A DNA stretch of 64,000 nucleotides from NCBI GenBank assembly GCA_012960035.1, contig DUBZ01000124.1, forward strand, positions 62,001 through 126,000, written 5' to 3'. The stretch comes from Myxococcales bacterium (GTDB lineage: Bacteria; Myxococcota_A; UBA9160; UBA4427). Shown here piece after piece: positions 43,850-51,736 of this stretch (position 1 is the first letter of the stretch; each line of letters begins with the position of its first letter). The translations under genes and the position numbers were made by a program. The notes beneath the pieces were generated by a model, which was not told the origin of the DNA, made no database searches, and worked only from the letters and a program-made list of their open reading frames with translations.

Positions 43850-44376
43850 ATGCAGACTCCATCACGATTCTTGACGGCCTGGTGCTCGCGGTCATGCTCA
43901 TCGCAATTGCACGAGGCGCATACATCGGCATGATCCGCGAAAGTTTTTCAATCGCCGCGGTGGGCGTCACATGCATCGCGCTTCGGTACGGAAACGAACC
44001 GGCCGCCAATGCGCTGGTTGACGTGACCGGGGGCGAAATCGGTGCCGGCGCCGCCCCCTTTATTACAGGTGCCGTCATTCTGGTTGCCACGATTGGACTC
44101 GTTGGTTTCCTTGGCCGCTACCTAAAACGTGGCGCCGAAGCTGTTGGCCTTGGCTGGGCAGATCGAATCGGTGGCGGCGCACTGGGCTTCGCCGAGGGCG
44201 CGCTTGTTGCGACACTTTTGGTTTCCGGCGCGATGCTTGTATTCGGTCGTGACCATGAATCGATCGAACAGTCGCGCAGTGTCGAAGCCGTTGAAAAGTT
44301 GCAAGAGTACGTGTCTACGAACTACGGCGATGAACTTGACCAATTGCCCGACGTCGCGGCTCCGCTACGCCGCTGA
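43846..44376 (+). CDS. CvpA-family membrane protein
   Basis: The 176-residue protein has four hydrophobic helices in the CvpA pattern: ITILDGLVLAVMLIAIARGAYIGMIRESFSI, the conserved FLGRYLKRGAEAVGLGWADRIGGGALGFAEGALVATLLV motif, and a polar tail. CvpA was named for colicin V production and is linked to envelope homeostasis. ATG overlaps the TPR gene stop. Confidence 0.85.
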   Translation: MNADSITILDGLVLAVMLIAIARGAYIGMIRESFSIAAVGVTCIALRYGNEPAANALVDVTGGEIGAGAAPFITGAVILVATIGLVGFLGRYLKRGAEAVGLGWADRIGGGALGFAEGALVATLLVSGAMLVFGRDHESIEQSRSVEAVEKLQEYVSTNYGDELDQLPDVAAPLRR

Positions 44377-44387
44377 TTCAACTCGCC

Positions 44388-45581
44388 ATGCGCCTCGGCG
44401 CGAGAACACGACACGTCATTGCGGGCGTTCTTATCATCCTCGCGACGACGTCATGCTCGACGTTCGCCCCGACGTCCACAGTCCCCTGCACACCGCACTT
44501 TCCGTATGCCGAGGGATGGCTTGGAGCCGACGGTGGCTATTCGGTCCCGCTCGAGGACGGTCGGAGCATTTGGCTTTTCAGCGACACTTTCGTCGGCGAC
44601 CCCGGCCAACGCTCGCGCGAAAACAGCGAGATAATTCACAACTCAATCGGCTTGTCGCGTTGTGCCGACAACGGACGGTGGAGCATCGACTACGCCTGGG
44701 GGCATTCGGATCGCGGTGAACCCGAGGCCTTCTTTCATCAGAATGATGCAACGGGGTACTGGTGGCTATTCGACGGTTTCGAACACCAGGGAGCCTTCTA
44801 CGTTGGATTGCTTCGCATCGAACCGAGCGAGCCGCGCGGACCGCTACAGTTGTCGTTTCGAAATACCGGACTCGATCTCGCTCGCATCGAGAACTACCAC
44901 GCGGACCCAGAACAATGGCAATACGAGGTGCTCCCACTCACGGATAGCGAGATTGCTTTGCCAGGGAGCACGCTCGTCGTAGACGACGGTTTTCTTTATT
45001 TATTTTCCTTTTTCGATCGCGACGACGAGAATCGAAACCGGATGCTCGCGCGACTGCCTTTGTCTGCACTCGCAGAAAACAACCCCGGGGATTCGCTCGA
45101 AACATGGGCTGTCGACCGGCGATGGATTGCCGGCTTCAAGCCCAAACAGGCGCGCGTCATGATGGACGACAACGCAACCGAGATGTCTGTTCGCTACTTC
45201 GACGCGATCGAGGCTTGGGTCGCCGTGTACAGCGACTTGGATTCCGCGATGCCGGAGAGCGTTGCGACCCGCGTTGGTGAGGTTCGACTTCGAACCGCGC
45301 CGCGTCTCGAGGGCCCCTGGTCGGATCCGCGATCGATCTACCGCATCCCTGAACTCGAAGGAAACTACGCGGAGCGAATCGACCCGAATGTCTTCTGCTA
45401 TGCCGCGAAAGAACATCCCCAGTACGCGACGGAAGACCGACTGATTCTCACGTACGTCTGCAACCTCATGACACGCAGTAGCGACGATCCATGGGACATC
45501 CTGAAGCGACTTGCCACCAAGATGGATCTATACCGACCGCAGGTCGTCGTCGTGCCGGTTCCTGAATTCGGGTTCGATTAA
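44388..45581 (+). CDS. DUF4185-like lipoprotein (beta-propeller)
   Basis: The 397-residue protein has a lipobox (TTSC, Cys23). The mature part reads like a five-bladed propeller: AEGWLGADGGYSVPLEDGRSIWLFSDTFVGD, ENSEIIHNSIGLSR, GHSDRGEPEAFFHQND, a GSTLVVDDGFLYLFSF blade and RIDPNVFCYAAKEHPQ. W-L-F-S-D-T-F is a hallmark of DUF4185/glycosidase-like domains, which may bind or cut glycans. No catalytic residue is certain. It starts 11 bp after cvpA. Confidence 0.65.
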   Translation: MRLGARTRHVIAGVLIILATTSCSTFAPTSTVPCTPHFPYAEGWLGADGGYSVPLEDGRSIWLFSDTFVGDPGQRSRENSEIIHNSIGLSRCADNGRWSIDYAWGHSDRGEPEAFFHQNDATGYWWLFDGFEHQGAFYVGLLRIEPSEPRGPLQLSFRNTGLDLARIENYHADPEQWQYEVLPLTDSEIALPGSTLVVDDGFLYLFSFFDRDDENRNRMLARLPLSALAENNPGDSLETWAVDRRWIAGFKPKQARVMMDDNATEMSVRYFDAIEAWVAVYSDLDSAMPESVATRVGEVRLRTAPRLEGPWSDPRSIYRIPELEGNYAERIDPNVFCYAAKEHPQYATEDRLILTYVCNLMTRSSDDPWDILKRLATKMDLYRPQVVVVPVPEFGFD

Positions 45582-45630
45582 ATAGGCCCGCTACTAAGAG
45601 AGCCTGCGACACCACGACCCGGGTGACAAA

Positions 45631-45951
45631 CTACGCGAGGTACGAACAGCAGTAGTCGGCGACCACGCTGACCTTCAATTGAAAGCGGGAGTTTGCCGGG
45701 ACATTGAAGGACTCCCCTCCGGTGACCTTGTGCCATGCATCACTGCCGGGAAGCTTCACATCGAGATCCCCCGATGTAATTTCCATCAACTCCGCAGCGT
45801 CGGTGCCGAAATCGTACTCGCCTGGCAACATGATCCCGAGGGTCTTAGTCGTTCCGTCTTCGAATTTAACCGTACGACTTGTCACGTTTCCATCGAAGTA
45901 AATGTTCGCAGCCTTCACAACTGAGACTGCGTTGAATTCTGAATTGTCCAA
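45631..45951 (-). CDS. ppnP: Pyrimidine/purine nucleoside phosphorylase
   Basis: The 106-residue protein is a small cupin (DUF1255/PpnP): [63 protein letters not shown] and the [16 protein letters not shown] ending. PpnP phosphorolyses diverse nucleosides. All family motifs and the length match. It converges with the DUF4185-like gene and has its own start near 45951. Confidence 0.92.
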   Translation of the reverse strand: MDNSEFNAVSVVKAANIYFDGNVTSRTVKFEDGTTKTLGIMLPGEYDFGTDAAELMEITSGDLDVKLPGSDAWHKVTGGESFNVPANSRFQLKVSVVADYCCSYLA

Positions 45952-46104
45952 ACTGGTTTCCCTTTCTTTGATTCAAGTTCTGTTACAAGCGAGTGCGAAT
46001 TCGTCGATCGAAGCACCGATGTTTAGCAGGGGATCGACACGCGCCGCATCAGGGTTGCTTCGTCGCGGTGCGACGAACCCATAGGCCATGCAAGCGTTCA
46101 GCCT

Positions 46105-46385
46105 GGATTTGGAGGACCTTCGCGACCAAGCATAACCTCGGGTTCATCGATCTATTTCCAAGCCTGGTCACCGGAATTCTATTTCGTGAGTTCCAAGCGC
46201 GTTACATCCTCGAGGGCGACGAGCATTGGAATGCTCCCGGGCACGAACTCGTCGCCGACGCTGTTTGGCCTTATGCAAAACAAGCATCGCCCAGAGCCAA
46301 AGGCGCCCGCCGTAGAGAGCAACTCGCGAATGCATCGATCGGAGGAGACGTATCGCCACACTTGGGTTCCGCGGCGGAAGCCTGA
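46105..46385 (+). pseudogene. C-terminal remnant of an SGNH/GDSL-type hydrolase
   Basis: In the open frame 45993-46385 only the later part is protein-like: FATKHNLGFIDLFPSLVTG and then ILEGDEHWNAPGHELVADAVWPYAK. D-x-H-W-N-x-x-G-H is the catalytic Asp-His end of SGNH hydrolases and AlgX/AlgJ-like acetyltransferases. The nucleophilic GDS block is absent, and the first third of the frame reads as random basic sequence. It is most likely a truncated gene fragment left after a deletion. The region 45952-46104 shows nothing else. Confidence 0.5.
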
Positions 46386-46481
46386 GATTCCCGCCCCACT
46401 GCATTCAGTGGCCGGGCCTAGCTATGCTCGGGCCCCGGTGCCGTGTCGCCGCTCAGAACTCACGATCGCAAGGAGTCATCC

Positions 46482-48197
46482 ATGCTGCGCCACTTCTCAC
46501 CGCCGCTATTTCTGCTCTTGCTCACGCTCGGGTGTGCCTCTCTCCCCTCCGACCTCACTTTGCCGACAGCGGATACGATCTACGTCGGCGATATCGTCAC
46601 CGTGAATCCATCGAACGACGTCGCCGAGGCTCTTGCGATCAAAGATGGCCTAATCCTCGCGGTTGGCGATGAAGCATCGGTACTCCGTCACAGCGGAATG
46701 GGGACCACCGTCATCCAGCTTGGCAACGCCGCCCTGCTTCCCGGCTTCGTCGACCCACACAGTCACTTCTTGTTGCACGGCGTTCCTTTCTCAGGCTTTG
46801 CCAATGTGTCTCGTCCCCCAGTCGGAAGCATCGAATCCGCTGCAGATATCATTGTCGAGTTAAAGCGGATGGCAAAACAGCGAAAGCTGCAGAAAGGGGA
46901 ATGGCTCATCGCGTACGGCTATGAAAAAGAAGCGTTCGCAGACCAACGGGAGATGACGGTCGACGATCTCGACCCGCACTTCCCCGACAACCCTGTCGTG
47001 ATGATTCACGTCTCGAGCCACGGAGCTGTGCTGAACTCCGCCGCGTTCAAAGCCGTCGGCATTGACGCCTTTACCCCAACGCCTCCCGGCGGCGTGATCG
47101 TGCGCAAAGCCGATGGACTCGAGCCGGCCGGACTCATCATGGAGACTCCGTTCTTCGGCTTGATGCGCGCATTACCCGCGGCAGACGAAGAACAGACGCT
47201 TCAAGCCATGCATGCCGCACAGCTTCACTATGCGGCCAATGGTTATACGACGATTCAAGATGGAGCGACCAGCGGCCCGGGCGTCGCGATTCTTCAACGC
47301 GCGGCCGAGGAAGGACGACTCTTCCTCGACGTCGTTTCGCTGCCCACGATGGACATCTTTCCAAAGCTCGTTGGAAAGCCAGGCATCGCGTTCGGCGCCC
47401 CCTACCGCGGACGCTTAAAGTTGGGCGGCGTAAAGAGCGTCACGGATGGATCGCCCCAGGGACGCACTGCGTATTGGACCGAGCCCATGCTTGTGACCGG
47501 CCCCGGCGGCGAAAAGAATTGGCGGGGTCAGCCGATTGTTCCGCAGGCCGCACTCAACGAAATTTTCCGACTCGCGTACGCAAACGGCGTTCAGACCTAC
47601 ACGCATTCAAACGCCGATGCGGCGATCGATATGTTCCTCGCAGCCCACCTCGCAGCCGGCGCACCCGAAGGACGCCGCCCGGTCATCATCCATTCGCAAT
47701 TCATTCGGCCCGAGCAGCTCGATGCCTATGCAAAGATTGGCGCCGTCCCTTCCTTCTTTTCCAACCACGCTTTCTTTTGGGGTGACGTACACCTCGCGAA
47801 CCTCGGCGCCCCGCGAGCCGACTTTTTGAGTCCGCTGCGTTCGGCAACGGATCGCGGACTTCATTTTACGAATCACAGCGACTATGGGGTGACGCCCCTC
47901 GACCCACTCTTCATGTTGTGGACTGCAACCGAACGGTCTTCGCGTAGCGGCCGAATCATGGGTGAGACCGAACGCGTGAGTGTCGCCGAAGCGCTTCGCG
48001 CCATTACGATCGATGCGGCTTATCAGTACTTCGAAGAAGACACGAAGGGTTCGATCGAACCCGGCAAGCTTGCCGACCTGGTAATTCTAGAGAGCAACCC
48101 GCTCGATGCCTCGGGCGAACAACTGCGAGACATCGCAATTCTGGAGACGATCAAAGAAAGCACGACCGTTTGGAAGACGGAACCCGCGTCACCGTGA
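46482..48197 (+). CDS. Amidohydrolase-family lipoprotein (YtcJ-like)
   Basis: ATG 46482 with AAGGAG upstream gives 571 residues; the 13-residue longer start is unneeded. A lipobox LTLGC (Cys18) is followed by an urease-like fold: YVGDIVTVNPSNDVAEALAIKDGLILAVGDE, the metal motif GFVDPHSHF (HxH), the later LKLGGVKSVTDGSPQGRTAYW, QTYTHSNADAAIDMF, PVIIHSQFIRPEQL and TNHSDYGVTPLDPLFMLWTAT. This is the amidohydrolase 3 type, which hydrolyses exo-amide bonds. The stop overlaps the next gene by GTGA. Confidence 0.88.
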   Translation: MLRHFSPPLFLLLLTLGCASLPSDLTLPTADTIYVGDIVTVNPSNDVAEALAIKDGLILAVGDEASVLRHSGMGTTVIQLGNAALLPGFVDPHSHFLLHGVPFSGFANVSRPPVGSIESAADIIVELKRMAKQRKLQKGEWLIAYGYEKEAFADQREMTVDDLDPHFPDNPVVMIHVSSHGAVLNSAAFKAVGIDAFTPTPPGGVIVRKADGLEPAGLIMETPFFGLMRALPAADEEQTLQAMHAAQLHYAANGYTTIQDGATSGPGVAILQRAAEEGRLFLDVVSLPTMDIFPKLVGKPGIAFGAPYRGRLKLGGVKSVTDGSPQGRTAYWTEPMLVTGPGGEKNWRGQPIVPQAALNEIFRLAYANGVQTYTHSNADAAIDMFLAAHLAAGAPEGRRPVIIHSQFIRPEQLDAYAKIGAVPSFFSNHAFFWGDVHLANLGAPRADFLSPLRSATDRGLHFTNHSDYGVTPLDPLFMLWTATERSSRSGRIMGETERVSVAEALRAITIDAAYQYFEEDTKGSIEPGKLADLVILESNPLDASGEQLRDIAILETIKESTTVWKTEPASP

Positions 48198-49606
48198 TCC
48201 CCCTTCGCGCAGCGGCAGTCGCGCTCGCAGGGTTCATGCTCGCGTGTAGCCCAGAAACGCCGGCTCCCGAAGAACCCATCACCGTTACGCCTGCGCGAGA
48301 CGACGCGCCCAACATCGTGTTGATCGTGGTCGATACGCTGCGCGCCGACCACCTCGGCACGTATGGGTTCCCGCATGGCAGCAGTCCAAACATCGACGCA
48401 CTCGCTGCCAAGTCGGTTGTCTTCGACTATGCGATTGCAGCTTCGAGTCGAACCGCACCCTCTCACGCCTCGATGATGACATCGCGCTTCGCGAGAGAAA
48501 ATTCGATTGGGTTTCACAATGGGACGACGAGACTCGAAGGCGCCGTAACCCTTGCTGGCATCCTCAAGCGTGCCGGATACAGGACAGGCGCCTTCATCGG
48601 CAACATGCTGCTCCATTCAAGACTCGGCATGGATCACGGTTTTGATGTCTATGACGAAGACCTGTCGGTCCAAGAAAAGAACCGCAACGAAATATTCGAG
48701 CGTCGGGCGAACCAGACTGCGAAGCGTGCGATCGAGTGGGTCAACAAAGAGGGCGGCGAACCGTATTTCCTATGGCTGCATCTCCAGGACCCCCACGGTC
48801 CCTATACGCCGCCGCAAGAGTTCGCCGAGCACATCCATATCCAGAGCCCGGCGGGTGAACCCGAACTCCCGGTCGTTGCGGGCACCGACGGCCAAGACGG
48901 GATTCCCGAATACCAGCACATCGAGGGGCTCAATCGCTTGACGCAGTATCAGGAGCGATACGCCGAAGAGATTGCTTTTGCGGACCATTGGATTGGCGAG
49001 GTTGTGAAGGCTGTTGACGAGCGATCGAGTCCGCGCGAAACCATCGTAGTCCTCACCGCAGACCATGGCGAGGCGATGGGCGAAGCTGGCCGACACTTCG
49101 TCCACGGCTTGACGTGCACCCCCGAAGTCGCGCGAGTGCCTTTTCTCATTCGCGCCGCCGGGCTCACCCCTGAGCGTCGCGACGAACTCGTTCATCACGT
49201 CGACATCTTGCCGACGATCCTCGAAGGCGCAGGCCTAGCGATTCCGGAACAGACGAGCGGGCGCCCCCTTGGTCCGATCGTGCGCGGCGAACAGAGGCTT
49301 GCCGAACGGCTGCTGTACTGTGACGTCGGAAACGAAATTGGTGTCTACCTTCAAGATCGAACCTTCTACCGAGTGATGGGAAAGCGCGCCCTCGAGCTGC
49401 CGTCTTTTGACGGCAAGCCGCGTCCGGAACCCCTTTGGACTCGCTATCGCTGGAACGCCGATGAATCGTGGTCCTTGCTTGATGACCAGGTCCCAGAAAA
49501 AGATGAAGTCCGTGCGTATGTTCGCAACGCGGTAAGGAACGTCGGAGCTCCGCGCTTTGACGACCAAGAAATCGATCGACTGCGGGCGCTCGGATACGTG
49601 GAATAG
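48194..49606 (+). CDS. Sulfatase-superfamily lipoprotein
   Basis: GTG 48194, overlapping the amidohydrolase stop (GTGA), gives 470 residues with a lipobox (MLAC, Cys18). Metal motifs are NIVLIVVDTLRADHLG (41-56) and LTADHGEAMGE. The nucleophile region reads AASSRTAPSHASMMTS, with Thr87 where sulfatases have Cys/Ser-x-Pro-x-Arg, so it is not a formylglycine sulfatase by that test. It ends IDRLRALGYVE, like the other homologue at 17.9 kb. Possible substrates include phosphodiesters; unknown. Confidence 0.85.
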   Translation: MIPLRAAAVALAGFMLACSPETPAPEEPITVTPARDDAPNIVLIVVDTLRADHLGTYGFPHGSSPNIDALAAKSVVFDYAIAASSRTAPSHASMMTSRFARENSIGFHNGTTRLEGAVTLAGILKRAGYRTGAFIGNMLLHSRLGMDHGFDVYDEDLSVQEKNRNEIFERRANQTAKRAIEWVNKEGGEPYFLWLHLQDPHGPYTPPQEFAEHIHIQSPAGEPELPVVAGTDGQDGIPEYQHIEGLNRLTQYQERYAEEIAFADHWIGEVVKAVDERSSPRETIVVLTADHGEAMGEAGRHFVHGLTCTPEVARVPFLIRAAGLTPERRDELVHHVDILPTILEGAGLAIPEQTSGRPLGPIVRGEQRLAERLLYCDVGNEIGVYLQDRTFYRVMGKRALELPSFDGKPRPEPLWTRYRWNADESWSLLDDQVPEKDEVRAYVRNAVRNVGAPRFDDQEIDRLRALGYVE

Positions 49607-49632
49607 CTCACGGAGCAAGTCCGCGCGCTTGT

Positions 49633-51684
49633 TCAGGCGGGGTCGACCCAGCGGCCCGAGTCCTTGATCAATTCGACAAGTCGATCCGAAGCCTGATCTT
49701 CGGCGATGCTTCTGACAAACACTTCCTTGCCAACATAAAGCGTCACTCGGCCTACACCCGACCCGACGTAGCCGAAGTCCGCGTCGGCCATTTCTCCCGG
49801 GCCGTTTACGATGCAACCCATGATGGCGATTTTCACGCCCTTCAGGTGATCGGTCTTGCTTTTGATCCGCGCAGTGACTTCTTCGAGATCAAAGAGGGTA
49901 CGTCCGCACGAAGGGCACGAAATGAATTCTGTCCGTGTCGCGCGAAGCCGCGCGCCTTGCAGCACCCGGTAGACCTGGTCGGTGGTCTGATCGAGGGCGC
50001 GACTGCCCGACACGCTCACCAAGTCGCCAATGCCTTCACATAGCGGCGCACCCAAATCGATCGCCATGTCGATCGTGGCGCGCTCACTGTCGGCGTCCAC
50101 GCCGATCGAGTGCCTAAGTACGATTGGGGCTTGCGCGAGTCCCTGCTCTGCAAGTTCGGCGGTGAGTAACCGCGCTGCATGATTCTGTCGCGACGTGTTC
50201 GTCGAAAACAGCAGCCGCGTCAAACGCGCTTCGCGACTCGCGGTGGCTGCGCTGCGAATCGGACCAGACAGGTCGGCGACTTCGCCGCAGACACGCCATT
50301 CGAGAGCCACGTCTACTTTTGCTGCAAACGTTGCCGCCGCCGCACAATCATCGTCTGTGCTGTCATTTCGCACGTCGACCACAACCCGGGAAATCAAAGC
50401 CGCAAACCCTGCGCTGTTGTCAGCATCGAGATCGGCGCCATCGCGACACGCGACCGCCAAGGGCTGATTCAGCCCCGCAGCGGTTAACGCTTTACGCACG
50501 GTCTCGAGGATTCCGGGCTCAAGCACGCCGGCAGTCGACACTTGCAGCGATTCACATTCAACATCGCGAAGCTTGGCAATCGACTTCGCGTGCCCGGCTG
50601 CCCAGTCGTCGAGATCGTTCATTGGGGGTGCACCCAAGTCGAGTTCGACTCGAACCGGCTCGCTCGCTCCAACGCTCAAACCACCGAGGTTCAGGATCTT
50701 GGAAGTACGGCGCGTGTAGCCGAATGGGTCTGGGGTGTAGGCCGTGATGCAATCAGCCGACGTTGTTTCTGCGTCCACAACCCAGATCTTAAAGGCTCGC
50801 TTTGCGAGGGCCTCGGCGACGGGCACTTCGCGCACAGGATGTTCGGTGAGCGAGACGCGAATGGTGTCGCCGAGCCCGTCTTCGAGCAGTGCCCCGATCC
50901 CGATGGCACTCTTGATACGCCCGTCTTCGCCGTCGCCGGCTTCAGTCACGCCAATGTGGAACGGGTAGCTCCCACCGGGCGGCATCGGCCGCTCGTCGAG
51001 CCGTTGCGCCAACAATCGGTACGCCTGAATCGCCACTTGGGTGTTCGAAGCCTTCATGCTGAAAACGATGTCGTGGTAGTTCGCGCCTTCGCAGACGTCT
51101 AAGAATTCGAGCGCGCTTTCGACCATGCCGAGCGGCGTATCGCCGAAGCGATTCATGATGCGATCGCTCAGCGAACCGTGATTGGTGCCGATCCGCATCG
51201 CAACCCCGCGCTCACGACAGCGCAGCACCAACGGTCGGAATCGCCCCGCGACTTTTTCGATTTCGCGTTCATAGTCCGCATCGTTGAACTCGCGAACTTC
51301 AAACTTCTTCTTGTCGACGTAGTTGCCCGGGTTGATTCGGATCTTTTCGACGTGATCGACTGAAAGCATCGCCGCGTTTGGCGTGAAGTGAATGTCCGCG
51401 ACCAAGGGCACGCCGACATTTCGCTTGGCAAGTTCGGCGCGCATTTCGGGCAAAATTTCCGCGTCACGGATCGACGGCACGGTAATTCGCACGATCTCGC
51501 AGCCCACTTCGGCAAGCGCCTCGATCTGGTCCACGCTGCCGCGAACGTCCCGGGTGTCGGTGTTGGTCATCGACTGCACCCGAAGCGGGTTGCCGCCCCC
51601 GATGCCGACGTCGCCGATCATGACTTCGCGAGTTTCACGACGTCGGCCTACGAAGAGGTCTTTCGTGTACGTCGAACTCGTCAT
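49633..51684 (-). CDS. ispG: (E)-4-hydroxy-3-methylbut-2-enyl-diphosphate synthase, long form
   Basis: The 683-residue protein is much longer than the E. coli type (about 370) because it carries an insert between the TIM barrel and the iron-sulfur domain. The barrel begins KDLFVGRRRETREVMIGDVGIGGGNPLRVQSMTNTDT, with FSMKASNTQVAIQAYRLL and PFHIGVTEAGDG. The insert spans roughly 330-560. The [4Fe-4S] ligands are in ISCPSCGRT and MGCIVNGPGE. It makes HMBPP in the MEP pathway. This long form is known from plants, Chlamydia and Bacteroidetes. It lies 52 bp downstream of alaS. Confidence 0.93.
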   Translation of the reverse strand: MTSSTYTKDLFVGRRRETREVMIGDVGIGGGNPLRVQSMTNTDTRDVRGSVDQIEALAEVGCEIVRITVPSIRDAEILPEMRAELAKRNVGVPLVADIHFTPNAAMLSVDHVEKIRINPGNYVDKKKFEVREFNDADYEREIEKVAGRFRPLVLRCRERGVAMRIGTNHGSLSDRIMNRFGDTPLGMVESALEFLDVCEGANYHDIVFSMKASNTQVAIQAYRLLAQRLDERPMPPGGSYPFHIGVTEAGDGEDGRIKSAIGIGALLEDGLGDTIRVSLTEHPVREVPVAEALAKRAFKIWVVDAETTSADCITAYTPDPFGYTRRTSKILNLGGLSVGASEPVRVELDLGAPPMNDLDDWAAGHAKSIAKLRDVECESLQVSTAGVLEPGILETVRKALTAAGLNQPLAVACRDGADLDADNSAGFAALISRVVVDVRNDSTDDDCAAAATFAAKVDVALEWRVCGEVADLSGPIRSAATASREARLTRLLFSTNTSRQNHAARLLTAELAEQGLAQAPIVLRHSIGVDADSERATIDMAIDLGAPLCEGIGDLVSVSGSRALDQTTDQVYRVLQGARLRATRTEFISCPSCGRTLFDLEEVTARIKSKTDHLKGVKIAIMGCIVNGPGEMADADFGYVGSGVGRVTLYVGKEVFVRSIAEDQASDRLVELIKDSGRWVDPA

Positions 51685-51736
51685 GACGTCACAATGCCCG
51701 ACACGCTTCGAGTTCTATCGCAAACGCTGGCAAACA

